A model generated the notes under the pieces. The model was not told the DNA's origin and made no database searches. It saw only the letters and a list, made by a program, of their open reading frames with translations. A program made the position numbers and the translations under genes. A DNA stretch of 64,000 nt from NCBI GenBank assembly GCA_963715575.1, contig OY970250.1, positions 1,798,001 to 1,862,000 on the forward strand, in the 5' to 3' direction. Positions 1-8,517 of the stretch are shown in pieces (the first letter of the stretch is position 1; every line of letters begins with the position of its first letter). Source of the DNA: AC-32 sp963715575. Its GTDB lineage: Bacteria; Actinomycetota; Thermoleophilia; Gaiellales; Gaiellaceae.

Positions 1-455
1 TGGTCGACGAAGACCGGGATCGCAACCGTCTGGCCCTGCAGGCTCGTGTTCAGGACCCAGATCGAGGTGTGCGTGGTCTTCCCCGTGCACTGCGTGGCCG
101 CGGCCTGGATGGTCGGGTTGGTCGGGTCGGCCACCAGCACCTTGCCGGCGAGCGTGAGCCGTGCGCCGCCGAGCGCCTTCGCCTTCACGCGGGCGACGAC
201 GTTGCCGATCTCCGTGCCGGGCGCCGCCGTCAGGTTGGCGTTGTAGCCGACCGGCGAGAAGATCCGCAGCTGGGCGGTCGGATCGGCGTCCGGGTCGATC
301 GAGACGAACACGTCGGCCGTCGTGGCGCCGCCGAGCTTGTAGCTCGTCTGCTCCATGATCAGCTCCGGGTCGTACGCGGAGAACGCGGGTGCCGCGACCG
401 CGAGCCCGAGGAAGCAGGCACCGCTGAGCAGTGCCAGGCGGATTGACTTCTTCAT
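1..455 (-). CDS. Secreted protein of unknown function, 3' end outside window
   Basis: The minus strand is open from an ATG at 453-455 to the window edge (151 codons seen). The protein begins MKKSIRLALLSGACFLGLAV and then AAPAFS, a clear Sec signal peptide of about 28 residues, followed by a Val/Thr/Ala-rich domain with no recognised catalytic motif. An AAGGGG ribosome binding site lies 5 nt upstream of the start. It is transcribed toward the edge, away from the transporter-type gene at 531. Function is unknown; a surface or periplasm-like exported role is inferred only from the signal. Confidence 0.75.
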   Translation of the reverse strand, partial: MKKSIRLALLSGACFLGLAVAAPAFSAYDPELIMEQTSYKLGGATTADVFVSIDPDADPTAQLRIFSPVGYNANLTAAPGTEIGNVVARVKAKALGGARLTLAGKVLVADPTNPTIQAAATQCTGKTTHTSIWVLNTSLQGQTVAIPVFVD

Positions 456-530
456 GTAGCCCCTTCTTTCTCGTGGTCCCCTGGGTGACGTGGAATGAGA
501 CGTCGCGCGCACCGAGATAGTTAACACCGC

Positions 531-1724
531 CTAACGGGCGTTGACCAGCGGGCCGAACAGCACCCACAGGTTCTTGCGGTAGCCGATCATCCGGGCCTTG
601 GCGATCGGGAAGTAGTTGGTCGGGCTCGTCTTGACCGCGATGCCAGGAAGGAGGAACGGGTTGTTGCGCTCGTCCATGTGCGTCATCGCGCGGCGCAGGC
701 TGTCCCGGGTCGGGTTGCGGCCGGCGTGCTTGAGCGCGTCTACCAGCGAGAACGCGACCGTCATCCCGTACCAGTTGTAGACGTCCGAGACCCTCCCGCC
801 CGGGAAGTAGCGCTTCATGATCGACCTGTAGAGCGCGACCGCCTTGTCCTTGCGCCAGGCCGGCGAGGTCGGGTCCTTGACGAAGGCGACGCTGAGCGCG
901 TTGTCCGTCTCCTTGCCGTTCGTGCCCTGGCGGGCCACGGCCATGATCGAAGGCTCGATCGAGACGGCGCTGACGAAGAACTGCGGCCGCCACTTCAGCT
1001 TGTAGGCGTAGACGAAGGACTGGATCGTCTGGTACGGCAGCGCGAAGAGCATCAAGGTGTCGGCCTTCGAGCGGCGCAGCTTCGCGATCTGCGAGTTGAC
1101 GTCGGTGTCGGTCACTTCGTAGCTCTGCTTGGCCACGATCCGTGACGCCCGCTTGCCGAGCCCGCGTTGTAGCCCGTGCAGCAGGTCCTTGCCGTAGTCG
1201 CTGTTCTCGTAGAGCACCGCGATCCGCGCCTTCGGCCGGTGCTGGACGAGGTAGCGGCCGTAGATCGCGCCCTCGCCCTCGAAGCTCGGCAGGTAGCCCA
1301 TCGTCCAGGGGAAGTTCTTGTGGCCGCGGGCGATCACGCTCGCGCCGGTGCCGCCGAAGATCTGCGGCACCTTGACCGCGTTCAGGTAGGCGCGGATGGC
1401 GAGGTTGTGCTCGGTCCCGACCGTGTTGAAGATCGCGAAGACCTTGTCCTGCTGGACGAGCTCGCGGGTCTGGTCGATCGTCCGCGACGGGTCGTAGCCG
1501 TCGTCGCGCCAGAGGTAGCGGATCTTGCGCCCGAAGACGCCGCCGTGCGCGTTGACGTACTTGAAGTAGGCGTTCGCGCCCGGGCCGACGGTGCCGAAGG
1601 CCGAGGCGGGGCCGCTCAGCGGGACGGTGCCGCCGATCAGGATCTCGGTCGAGGTCACGCCCGGCGTGCTGGACGGCAGCGAGAGCGCGCCGGTGGCGAG
1701 CAGGGCGAGTGCGACGATCTTCAC
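531..1724 (-). CDS. ABC transporter substrate-binding protein, branched-chain amino acid (LivJ) type
   Basis: 397 residues from a GTG at 1722-1724. A hydrophobic signal segment (IVALALLATGAL) leads into a type I periplasmic binding protein (Peripla_BP_6): the opening ILIGGTVPLSGPASAFG and the later FPWTMGYLPSF and YENSDYGKD stretches are typical of LivJ/HAAT proteins. The family captures amino acids, amides or aromatic acids outside the membrane and hands them to a LivHMGF permease. No permease or ATPase gene is nearby, so it is either an orphan or works with distant subunits. Its start overlaps the stop of the upstream hydrolase in the form GTGA, so the two are probably translationally coupled. 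Confidence 0.85.
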   Translation of the reverse strand: MKIVALALLATGALSLPSSTPGVTSTEILIGGTVPLSGPASAFGTVGPGANAYFKYVNAHGGVFGRKIRYLWRDDGYDPSRTIDQTRELVQQDKVFAIFNTVGTEHNLAIRAYLNAVKVPQIFGGTGASVIARGHKNFPWTMGYLPSFEGEGAIYGRYLVQHRPKARIAVLYENSDYGKDLLHGLQRGLGKRASRIVAKQSYEVTDTDVNSQIAKLRRSKADTLMLFALPYQTIQSFVYAYKLKWRPQFFVSAVSIEPSIMAVARQGTNGKETDNALSVAFVKDPTSPAWRKDKAVALYRSIMKRYFPGGRVSDVYNWYGMTVAFSLVDALKHAGRNPTRDSLRRAMTHMDERNNPFLLPGIAVKTSPTNYFPIAKARMIGYRKNLWVLFGPLVNAR

Positions 1725-3124
1725 CGCGAGACCGGCTTGCGCAGGATCGGCAGCGTCAGCTTGGCGGGGCCGAGCGCGATGCGGGAGGTCCTCGGCATCG
1801 GCAGGTTCAGGTAGAGCAGGTTGCCCGGGTTCTGCGCGACCGAGCTCGAGGCCAGCGTCAGCGTCAGCCGCGCGCCACGCGGGATCAGGGTCGCCGTGTC
1901 GAGCAGGCGGATCGTCAGCTTGCGCGTACCTTTCAGGCCGGCGGTGTTGACGCCGCCCTCGCTGACGACGGTCACCGGGCCCTTGCGCGGCTCGGCGGTC
2001 AGCACGGCGACCAGGCGCGACCAACCGCCGGTCAGGCGGGCGGTCAGCCGCACGGTCGCGGACCCGAACGTCTCGGCCTTGCCGGTGAAGCGGCCGCTCG
2101 TGCGCTGCGCCCGGCCCGCGCCGGCGAGGTGATCGTTGCCGGGCAAGGCGATTGTCAGCCGCCGCGTGGCGGGCAGCCTGGCGAAGCTGCGCAGCTTCCC
2201 GCGCCAGGGGCTGGGCGCGAGGCTGACCGGCGCGATCGTCGTCGATAGGCCGCCGAGGTAACGCGTGAACCAGGCCAGACCGAGCTTCGTCATCGGCACG
2301 AAATCCGGCCCGGGGAAGGTCGAGGGCGCGTGCCCGAAGTCGCCGATGTAGAGCCGCCTCGGCCCCTTCAGCTGCGCGTAGCCGGCCTTGGCCTGGGCGA
2401 TGTCGAAGGCGAAGTCGCGGCGGCCCTGGAACATGAAGACCGGCGTCTTCACGGTCTTCAGCAGCTTCAGGCTGGAACGGGTGTCGGTCCAGGCGCGCAG
2501 GACGGCCAGGTTCTTGCTGGCGAGCGCGTCGTCGCGGATTGCGAGCACGGACGGGTCGAGCCGCTCGGTGGGCACCGAGCTCAGGAACTGGAAGATCGCG
2601 CCCGACTTGGCCAGGTTCTGCGGGGCGAGCGCGGTGAAGAGGTCGGTCCACGTCTCGGCGGTCTCGACGGCCGCCCACAGCACGCCTTCGACGAGCGAGC
2701 GCAGCACCGCGCCGCCGCCGAGCGACATTCCCCAGGCGCCGATTCGCGTCTTGTCGATCTCGGGCCGGGCGGCGAGCTGGTTGAAGACCTCGCGCGTATC
2801 GGCGATCTCCCGCGGCCCGTCGATCGAGACGAGCCCGCCGGACTGGCCGTGGCCGCGCAGGTCGAAGGCGAGCACGGCAAAATCTGCGTCGAACTGCTGC
2901 GCGACCGCCGCCAGGTCCTGCCGCTTCCCGCCCAGCCCGTGGAAGAGCACGATCGCCGGGTAGCCGGCGGGAGGCGGCACCGCGCTCGGCTCGTACAGCG
3001 TGGCGGCGAGGTCGACGCCGTCGTCCATGCGTAGCGTCAGCTCCTGCTGGCTCGCGGACGCGCGCCCGGCCGCGCAGAGCGCGACGAGCGAGACGAAGAC
3101 GGTGAGCGCGACCCTCCGAGCCAA
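1721..3124 (-). CDS. Secreted alpha/beta hydrolase, CocE/S15-like
   Basis: About 467 residues. An export signal (ARRVALTVFVSLVALCAAGR, then ASA) is followed by an alpha/beta hydrolase domain with oxyanion-side HGLGGK, nucleophile elbow GMSLGG, a late acid in GRRDFAF and catalytic His in DFGHAP. The C-terminal about 170 residues look like a beta-sandwich, as in X-Pro dipeptidyl peptidase/cocaine esterase families. I place the start at the TTG at 3122-3124 because it gives a normal signal peptide; the reading frame stays open up to an ATG at 3290-3292, which would overlap the divergent gene at 3216. Substrate unknown. Coupled to the downstream binding protein by a 4-nt overlap. Confidence 0.75.
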   Translation of the reverse strand: MARRVALTVFVSLVALCAAGRASASQQELTLRMDDGVDLAATLYEPSAVPPPAGYPAIVLFHGLGGKRQDLAAVAQQFDADFAVLAFDLRGHGQSGGLVSIDGPREIADTREVFNQLAARPEIDKTRIGAWGMSLGGGAVLRSLVEGVLWAAVETAETWTDLFTALAPQNLAKSGAIFQFLSSVPTERLDPSVLAIRDDALASKNLAVLRAWTDTRSSLKLLKTVKTPVFMFQGRRDFAFDIAQAKAGYAQLKGPRRLYIGDFGHAPSTFPGPDFVPMTKLGLAWFTRYLGGLSTTIAPVSLAPSPWRGKLRSFARLPATRRLTIALPGNDHLAGAGRAQRTSGRFTGKAETFGSATVRLTARLTGGWSRLVAVLTAEPRKGPVTVVSEGGVNTAGLKGTRKLTIRLLDTATLIPRGARLTLTLASSSVAQNPGNLLYLNLPMPRTSRIALGPAKLTLPILRKPVSR

Positions 3125-3215
3125 AGCGCACGACAGCGTACCGCTCGATCGAGCGCACTTGGCCGGAGCGCCGGGACCGGAGATACTGGCGCGGTCCGGA
3201 CCAGGAAGAGGTGCC

Positions 3216-3623
3216 ATGAGCGAACCGCTGGACTTCGAATCGAGAGACACGCCTTTCCCCGTCGCCCTGGCGGGGATGATCGGCATCGCCAAGGCGCTCT
3301 TCGAGGGGTTCTACGGTGTGCTTGGGATCGCCATAGCGAGCTCGGTGGACGACTCCTTCGGGGTGGGAGCCCTCGTCTTCGGGATCGTCTTCCTGATCGC
3401 CTCGATCCTGCTCCTGCGAGGAAGCCGGTTCGGGTACTACGTGACGGTCGCGCTCTCCGTGATCGGGCTGGTCGGCGCGGTCATCTACATGTTCAGCTCG
3501 GGAGGGGCCGTCTTCGGCGGCGCGTTGCTGATCGCCCTGACGAACGCACTCGTCCTCTATCTGCTGCTCGGCAGGGACAGCTCGCGCGAGTTCTTCGGAC
3601 TGGGCGCCCGCGCCAGGCCGTAA
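3216..3623 (+). CDS. Small four-helix membrane protein (DUF7144/DUF2127-like)
   Basis: 135 residues, ATG preceded by GAAGAGG. After about 20 polar residues there are four hydrophobic segments, roughly residues 18-40, 48-68, 74-95 and 98-117, then a short polar tail. The layout resembles the protein at 60091-60504, and both fit small membrane families often found next to stress genes in actinobacteria; the family name is a tentative call from topology. Divergent from the hydrolase/binding-protein pair and about 20 nt upstream of murI, though murI has its own promoter-like box. Confidence 0.7.
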   Translation: MSEPLDFESRDTPFPVALAGMIGIAKALFEGFYGVLGIAIASSVDDSFGVGALVFGIVFLIASILLLRGSRFGYYVTVALSVIGLVGAVIYMFSSGGAVFGGALLIALTNALVLYLLLGRDSSREFFGLGARARP

Positions 3624-3630
3624 GCCCTCC

Positions 3631-3636
3631 TAGAAT
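3631..3636 (+). promoter_or_regulatory. -10 box of murI, apparently leaderless
   Basis: TAGAAT lies 6 nt upstream of the GTG start of murI. With transcription starting about 7 nt after a -10 box, the mRNA would begin at or next to the start codon. The same arrangement recurs at many genes in the window (see findings). Confidence 0.5.
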
Positions 3637-3642
3637 CGCCGC

Positions 3643-4458
3643 GTGGACCCCAGGCCGATCGGCGTGTTCGACTCGGGCGTGGGCGGCTTGACCGTCCTGC
3701 ACGAGTGCCTGGTGACGATGCCGCACGAGGACTTCGTCTACCTCGGCGACCACGCGCGGCTGCCGTACGGGCCGCGGCCGCTGGAGGAGATCCGCGGCTT
3801 CGCGCGCGAGATCGCCGGCTACCTCGCTGCGCAGGACGTGAAGCTCGTGCTCGTCGCCTGCAACGCCGCCACCTCGGCCGCGCTGCCGCAGCTGCAGGAA
3901 GAGCTCGAGGTGCCGGTCGTCGGCGTGATCACGCCCGAGGCCCACGCGGCCGTGCAGGCAACCCGCAATCGGCGGATCGGGCTGCTCGCCACCCAGGCGA
4001 CGGTCGACGCCGGCCGCTACGTCGAGCTCGTGCACGCGCTCGACGCGGGCGCCGAGCTCGTCCCGGTCGCGTGCCCGCGCCTCGTGCCGCTGATCGAGAG
4101 CGACGACCCGTTCGCCGCCGAGACGACCGGGGCGGTGCGCGAGTACGCGGCGCCGCTGAAGGACGCGGGCGTGGACACGGTCATCCTCGGCTGCACGCAC
4201 TACCCGCTGATCCGGCCGATCTTCCAGCGCGTCTTCGGCCGCGGCGTGACGCTCGTCTTCTCGGCCGAGGAGACCGCGCGCGAGGTCGCCGAGACGCTCG
4301 CGCGCAAGGGGATCGAGAACGAGGAGGGCCGCGAGGGCTCGTACCGCTTCCTCACCACCGGCGACCCGGCCGCCTTCCGCGCGCTCGGCGAGCGCTTCCT
4401 GCAGCTGCCGCTGGGCGAGGTCGAGCACGTCGCCGTCGCCGACCTGGTCGTTGTATGA
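3643..4458 (+). CDS. murI: Glutamate racemase
   Basis: 271 residues from GTG. Converts L-glutamate to D-glutamate for peptidoglycan by a cofactor-independent two-cysteine mechanism. The substrate-binding GVFDSGVGG motif is at residues 7-15, the first catalytic cysteine is Cys73 in ACNAATS and the second is Cys184 in GCTHYP. Length is standard. The TGA stop overlaps the ATG of rph (ATGA), starting a tight murI-rph-mgtC-rdgB operon, an order seen in many actinobacteria and firmicutes. Confidence 0.95.
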   Translation: MDPRPIGVFDSGVGGLTVLHECLVTMPHEDFVYLGDHARLPYGPRPLEEIRGFAREIAGYLAAQDVKLVLVACNAATSAALPQLQEELEVPVVGVITPEAHAAVQATRNRRIGLLATQATVDAGRYVELVHALDAGAELVPVACPRLVPLIESDDPFAAETTGAVREYAAPLKDAGVDTVILGCTHYPLIRPIFQRVFGRGVTLVFSAEETAREVAETLARKGIENEEGREGSYRFLTTGDPAAFRALGERFLQLPLGEVEHVAVADLVVV

Positions 4459-5159
4459 GAGAGGGCCGGCGTCGAGATGAGCTGCGCCCGGTCGAGATCG
4501 TGGTCGACTACCTCGAGCAGCCAATGGGCGCGGTGCTCTACTCGCAGGGGAAGACGAAGGTCCTCTGTACGGCTTCGCTGGACGAAGGCGTGCCCCGTTG
4601 GATGCGCGACCAGGGCCGCGGCTGGCTGACCGCCGAGTACTCGCTGCTGCCGGCCTCGACCGGCGACCGGACGCAGCGGGAGGCGAGCGCCGGCAGGCAG
4701 AAGGGCCGCACGGTCGAGATCCAGCGGCTGATCGGGCGGGCGCTGCGCTCGGTGCTCGACTTCGAGGCGCTCGGCGAGCGGACGCTGTGGATCGACTGCG
4801 ACGTGCTTCAGGCCGACGGCGGCACGCGCTGCGCCGCGATCTCGGGCGCCTGGGTCGCGGCCGCCCGGGCGCTCGGCAAGGCCGGCCTCTCGCGTGCGCT
4901 GCCCGAGTCGGTCGCGGCCGTCTCGCTCGGGATCGTCGGCGGCGAGCTGCTGCTCGACCTCGACTACGTGGAGGACTCCGGCGCGGAGGTCGACCTGAAC
5001 GTCGTCATGACCGGAGCCGAGCGGCTGGTCGAGGTGCAGGCGACGGCCGAGCGGGCGACATTCGACCGGGCGCAGCTCGACGAGCTGCTCGATCTCGGCG
5101 CGAAGGGGATCGCGGAGATTCGGGCCGCGCAGGAGGCGGCGCTCGATGCTGCTGCTTGA
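4455..5159 (+). CDS. rph: Ribonuclease PH
   Basis: 234 residues, normal for the family. A phosphorolytic 3'-5' exoribonuclease that trims tRNA 3' ends, forming a hexameric ring. Family signatures seen: RPVEI near the N terminus, the GKTKVLCTAS strand, AEYSLLPASTGDR with the conserved Arg-rich stretch after it, and QADGGTRCAAISGAW in the phosphate-binding half. Start ATG overlaps the murI stop by 4 nt; its 3' end overlaps the start of the MgtC gene by 14 nt. Confidence 0.95.
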   Translation: MREGRRRDELRPVEIVVDYLEQPMGAVLYSQGKTKVLCTASLDEGVPRWMRDQGRGWLTAEYSLLPASTGDRTQREASAGRQKGRTVEIQRLIGRALRSVLDFEALGERTLWIDCDVLQADGGTRCAAISGAWVAAARALGKAGLSRALPESVAAVSLGIVGGELLLDLDYVEDSGAEVDLNVVMTGAERLVEVQATAERATFDRAQLDELLDLGAKGIAEIRAAQEAALDAAA

Positions 5160-5829
5160 GCTCCCGTCGCTGACCTGGTCGGAGGAGCTTTGGCGCGTGG
5201 CGGTCGCCGCGGGCCTCGGCGGCGCGGTCGGCCTCGAGCGGGAGCTGCGTGAGCGCGAGGCGGGCTTCCGCACGCACCTGCTCGTCTCGGTCGGCTCCTG
5301 CCTCTTCACGCTCGTCTCGGCCTACGGCTTCAGCGAGTTCAGCGGCCGCTCCGTCGACCCGACCCGGATCGCCGCGCAGATCGTGACCGGGGTCGGCTTC
5401 CTCGGCGCCGGCGCGATCATCCGGCAGGGCCTCTCCGTGCGTGGGCTGACGACCGCCGCGACCCTCTGGGTGGTCGCCGCAATCGGGATGGCCTCCGGCG
5501 CCGGGTACTTCTCGGCCGCGGTGATCACGACGGCGCTCGTGCTCTTCACGCTCTGGCCGCTGCGGATCGTCGCCTTCCGGGTGGTGAACCGCATCCGGCC
5601 CGAGACCGACCGCCTGATCGTGCAGCTGCCGGCCGGAGAGAGCCCGGCGCCGCTGATCGAGAAGCTCGAGTCGCTCGGCGGCAGGCTGCAATCGCTCGAG
5701 GTCGGTCACGAGGCCGACCGCCGCACCGTGCTGGTGGACGTGACGCTCCCGCCGAAGGCGGACGCGCCGGGGATCGTGGCGCAGGTCTCGCAGCTCGAGC
5801 ACGTGCTGGAGGTCCGCTGGAGCGATTGA
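5146..5829 (+). CDS. MgtC/SapB family membrane protein
   Basis: 227 residues. The N-terminal half has the MgtC/SapB core: GLERELRERE, then FRTHLLVSVGSCLFTLVSAYG and GVGFLGAGAIIRQG, with about four to five membrane helices to residue 145. The C-terminal 80 residues form a soluble, ACT-like regulatory domain. In studied relatives the protein modulates growth at low magnesium and regulates the F-ATPase rather than carrying Mg itself; which applies here is unknown. Inside the murI operon, overlapping rph by 14 nt and rdgB by 4 nt. Confidence 0.85.
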   Translation: MLLLELPSLTWSEELWRVAVAAGLGGAVGLERELREREAGFRTHLLVSVGSCLFTLVSAYGFSEFSGRSVDPTRIAAQIVTGVGFLGAGAIIRQGLSVRGLTTAATLWVVAAIGMASGAGYFSAAVITTALVLFTLWPLRIVAFRVVNRIRPETDRLIVQLPAGESPAPLIEKLESLGGRLQSLEVGHEADRRTVLVDVTLPPKADAPGIVAQVSQLEHVLEVRWSD

Positions 5830-6410
5830 TCGTCTGGCTCTGCTCCCAGAACCGGAACAAGCTGCGGGAGCTCTCGGCGCTGCTGCCCGGCTGGGAGCTC
5901 GAGCTGCTGGAGGCGGAGGGCTACCCGGAGGAGGGCAGCGACAGCTACTACGAGAACGCCCGCGCCAAGGCGGTCTACGGGCGCTCGGTCGGGCCTGCCG
6001 ACGCATGGATGCTCGGCGAGGACTCCGGGCTCGAGGTGGCGGCGCTCGGCGGCGCGCCGGGCGTGCGCTCGGCGCGCTACGGCGCGGAGGGCGGCGAGGC
6101 GATCGAGCGGCTGCTGCGCGAGCTCGAGGGCATCGAGGACCGGCGCGCCCGCAACGTCTGCGAGCTCGTCCTGATCGGCCCGGACGGCGAGGAACGCCGC
6201 GGCTCGGGCGTGCTGAGGGGCCGCATCGCCGAGCAGCCGCGGGGCTCGGAGGGGTTCGGCTACGACCCGGTCTTCCTCCCGGCCGGCGAGGACGCGACCG
6301 TGGCCGAGTTGGGCAACGAGTGGAAGTCGCGCAACTCCCACCGCGCCAAAGCCGCCGCGAACCTCCAGGGACAGACACAGGGACAGACACAGGGACAGTC
6401 CCCGGGGTGA
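5826..6410 (+). CDS. rdgB: XTP/dITP pyrophosphatase (HAM1/RdgB)
   Basis: 194 residues from TTG at 5826, overlapping the previous stop (TTGA). Hydrolyses ITP, dITP and XTP to monophosphates, keeping deaminated purines out of DNA and RNA. The start CSQNRNKLRELSALL carries the conserved T/S-x-N-x-x-K-type nucleotide motif, followed by GSDSYYENARAKA, LGEDSGLEV and the RGSEGFGYDPVF signature. The last 14 residues (QGQTQGQTQGQSPG) are not part of the family fold: they are encoded by a short tandem repeat ending in a palindrome (6366-6405), which looks like an insertion that replaced the native C terminus. Confidence 0.92.
   Translation: MIVWLCSQNRNKLRELSALLPGWELELLEAEGYPEEGSDSYYENARAKAVYGRSVGPADAWMLGEDSGLEVAALGGAPGVRSARYGAEGGEAIERLLRELEGIEDRRARNVCELVLIGPDGEERRGSGVLRGRIAEQPRGSEGFGYDPVFLPAGEDATVAELGNEWKSRNSHRAKAAANLQGQTQGQTQGQSPG
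6366..6405. repeat. Tandem CAGGGACAGACA units ending in palindrome GGGACAGTCCC
   Basis: About three copies of a 12-nt CAGGGACAGACA-like unit run into the palindrome GGGACAGTCCC (6392-6402), overlapping the last codons of rdgB and its stop region. A related copy of the palindrome is at 11132-11142 inside another gene. It may double as the terminator between convergent rdgB and the yihY-like gene, which end only 4 nt apart. Confidence 0.7.
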
Positions 6411-6414
6411 CGGT

Positions 6415-7245
6415 TTAGGCGAGGCCGGCGGCTTCTTGCTCGTCGGCGGTGGGCCGGTGGTGCTTCTCCGCGTAGCGCCAGTTCACCTCGGCGCCGAAGA
6501 CGATCACGTTCGCCATCACGTACAGCCAGACGAGCAGCAGGGCGGGCCCGCCGAAGGCCTTCAGGGCGACGACGTTGTTCGAGAAGCGCACGTAGATCGG
6601 CAGCACCTGGAAGCTCGCCTCCAGCAGCACCGCGGCCACGACTGCGCCCGGCAGCACGTCCATGAACGAGTGCTCGACGTTCGTCAGCAGGTAGTAGATC
6701 GCGAGCAGGAAGACGAAGACCGCGATCGTCGAGACGACCACCGAGAGCCCGTACGCGACGTAGGAGTTGCCGGCGACGCCGGCGGCATAGCGCTTGAGCA
6801 GGTCGAACCCGAACGAGCCGGCCAGCAGCCCGAAGAACAGCGTCACGAGCGAGAGCAGCATCAGGCCGACCGCGAGCAGCTTGCCGCGCAGGAAGGAGCG
6901 GTTCGGCTGCCCGTAGACGATGTTGAACGCCGACTCGAGCACGCTGAAGAGCGAGAGCGACGTCCACAGCAGCCCCGCCGCGCCGAGGATCCCGAGCGCG
7001 GTCGCATGCTTCTGGATCTCGCGCACGGTGTGGACGATGCTCGAGATCGAGCTGCCCGGGAAGGCGCGCTTCAGCTCCGTCACGAGGTAACTCGACTCGT
7101 CCGGCCGCCCGGCGAGCGAGAGCACCGAGATCAGCAGGAACAGCAGCGGCACGAACGAGAGCAGCGCGAAGTAGGCGATCATCGCCGCGAGATGCGGGCC
7201 ACGGTCGTCGAAGAACTTCCCGAGCGGCTGGGGCAGCGACGGCAT
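6415..7245 (-). CDS. YihY/BrkB family inner-membrane protein
   Basis: 276 residues from the ATG at 7243-7245; an in-frame ATG at 7275 is possible but would overlap the divergent promoter. The family core is visible: the N-terminal AAMIAYFALLSFVPLLFLLI helix, GAAGLLWTSLSLFSVLESAFN, and the C-terminal LVWLYVMANVIVFGAEVNW signature, with about six membrane segments. Once mis-annotated as RNase BN; the true function is unknown. Convergent with rdgB. Confidence 0.85.
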   Translation of the reverse strand: MPSLPQPLGKFFDDRGPHLAAMIAYFALLSFVPLLFLLISVLSLAGRPDESSYLVTELKRAFPGSSISSIVHTVREIQKHATALGILGAAGLLWTSLSLFSVLESAFNIVYGQPNRSFLRGKLLAVGLMLLSLVTLFFGLLAGSFGFDLLKRYAAGVAGNSYVAYGLSVVVSTIAVFVFLLAIYYLLTNVEHSFMDVLPGAVVAAVLLEASFQVLPIYVRFSNNVVALKAFGGPALLLVWLYVMANVIVFGAEVNWRYAEKHHRPTADEQEAAGLA

Positions 7246-7279
7246 CAGGCCGGAGTATGTGTCTGTTAGCGTCAACTGC

Positions 7280-7696
7280 GTGTCGAAGGCCGCCGATCCG
7301 CTCGCTCACCTGACCGAGATCTCGACGCAGATCGAGGCCGCGGTCGTGCTGGACCGCGAGGGCAACGTGCAGGCCGCGACCGTCGACGACGAGCGTGCCG
7401 GCCGCATCGCGCGCGCCGCGCTCGAGCTTTTCCGGCAGGCCGACGCCCAGCGCGAGCAGGAGCTCGTCCAGCTCGACGCGGTCCTCCCCGGCGGCAGCGT
7501 CTTCGTCGTCCGCGACGAGGAGCGCCTGATCGCGGCGACGACCGGCCCGGGGCCGACGGCCGGGCTCGTGTTCTACGACCTGAAGAGCGCCTTGCGCAGC
7601 TTCGCCGAGCCGAAGCCGAAACCGAAGCCCAGGACGAGGCGCGCGCCCGCGAAGCGCACGACCAGAGCGCGGAAGAAGCCCGATGCGAGCGCGTAG
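7280..7696 (+). CDS. Roadblock/LC7-like protein with basic tail
   Basis: 138 residues from GTG at 7280. Residues 1-105 look like a small alpha/beta Roadblock/LC7-type domain (AVVLDREGNVQAATVDDERA, then a helix, then SVFVVRDEERLIAATTG), a fold used for dimerisation with small GTPases. The last 35 residues are a Lys/Arg/Pro-rich tail (PKPKPKPRTRRAPAKRTTRA) of low complexity that could contact nucleic acid or membrane. No GTPase gene is adjacent. It begins an operon with the next small gene and pyrE. Confidence 0.55.
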   Translation: MSKAADPLAHLTEISTQIEAAVVLDREGNVQAATVDDERAGRIARAALELFRQADAQREQELVQLDAVLPGGSVFVVRDEERLIAATTGPGPTAGLVFYDLKSALRSFAEPKPKPKPRTRRAPAKRTTRARKKPDASA

Positions 7697-7889
7697 GCTC
7701 CTGGCCGTCGGCGCAGCGATCGGCTCCGCCGCGGGCGCGGTCCTGCTGCGGCGCCGCGCCGGGCGCAGCCGCGACCGGGTCGAGCTCTACTTCGACGACG
7801 GCTCGCTGGTGACCGTCACGCAGGGCTCCCCCGAGGCCGTGCCCCTTCTGCTTCACGCGCGCGCGCTGCTCGCGGCGGCCCGCGGCTAG
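7683..7889 (+). CDS. Small membrane-anchored protein of unknown function
   Basis: 68 residues overlapping the preceding gene by 14 nt and sharing TAGTG with the start of pyrE. Residues 5-22 form one hydrophobic helix (LLAVGAAIGSAAGAVLL) followed by Arg-rich residues and a short soluble part (VELYFDDGSLVTV). Its retention of frame between two overlapping genes argues that it is real. No known domain recognised. Confidence 0.6.
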   Translation: MRARRLLAVGAAIGSAAGAVLLRRRAGRSRDRVELYFDDGSLVTVTQGSPEAVPLLLHARALLAAARG

Positions 7890-8446
7890 TGGACCGGGCC
7901 GAGCTCGGCGCCGCGCTTGCCGACCACGCTTACCTCGAGGGCGACTTCGTGCTCCGCTCGGGACGGCGCTCGCAGTACTACCTCGACAAGTACCGCTTCG
8001 AGACGGTGCCCGAGCTGCTCGGCCCGCTCGGTGAGCTGATCGCGGAGACCCTGCGCGAGCACGAGCCGGACGCCGTGCGGCTCGCCGGCCCCGAGCTCGG
8101 CGCGGTCGCGCTGGCGGCCGCGGCCTCGCTCTCCTCGAGCCTGCCGTTCCTGATCGTCCGCAAGGAGGCGAAGGAATACGGCACCGCGAACAGGCTCGAG
8201 GGCTTCTTCGAGCCGGGCGAGCGCGTCTGTCTGGTCGAGGACGTCGTCACCTCCGCCGGCGCCGCGATCGAGGCCGTCGAGGCGCTGCGAGAAGCCGGTC
8301 TCGAGGTCGGAACCGCGGTCTGCGTGGTCGACCGCGAGGAGGGTGGAGTGGACGCTCTCGCGCGCGTCGGCGTGCGCCTGCGCGCGCTCTTCCGACCGAC
8401 CGAGCTGCTAGAACTGTCCAAAAGCGCCGCAAAACCGCATGGTTGA
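7889..8446 (+). CDS. pyrE: Orotate phosphoribosyltransferase
   Basis: 185 residues from GTG. Joins orotate to PRPP to make OMP, the penultimate step of UMP synthesis. The early GDFVLRSGRRSQYYLDKYRF stretch is the orotate-side motif of OPRTases, and VCLVEDVVTSAGAAIEAVEALR at about residue 112 is the PRPP-binding motif; VRKEAKEYGTANRLEG is the flexible-loop lysine region. pyrF, the next enzyme, is 470 nt downstream past hup. Confidence 0.92.
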   Translation: MDRAELGAALADHAYLEGDFVLRSGRRSQYYLDKYRFETVPELLGPLGELIAETLREHEPDAVRLAGPELGAVALAAAASLSSSLPFLIVRKEAKEYGTANRLEGFFEPGERVCLVEDVVTSAGAAIEAVEALREAGLEVGTAVCVVDREEGGVDALARVGVRLRALFRPTELLELSKSAAKPHG

Positions 8447-8471
8447 GCCGAAAGCTGAACCCTGCTAGGGT
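8443..8471 (+). promoter_or_regulatory. Sigma-70-type promoter of hup
   Basis: TTGAGC (8443-8448) and TAGGGT (8466-8471) are separated by 17 nt, an ideal spacing for a housekeeping promoter. It would give a leader of about 40 nt before the hup ribosome binding site GAGAGGAG, unlike the leaderless promoters common elsewhere in the window. Confidence 0.6.
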
Positions 8472-8517
8472 CTTGCGCCGTGATCCCAACTAGGCAACCG
8501 GGAAGAGAGGAGCGACT

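Noticed and set aside
531..3158. Single 875-codon minus-strand frame covering two genes
   Set aside because: Only its last 397 codons are protein-like; the first part is an out-of-frame shadow of the hydrolase gene.
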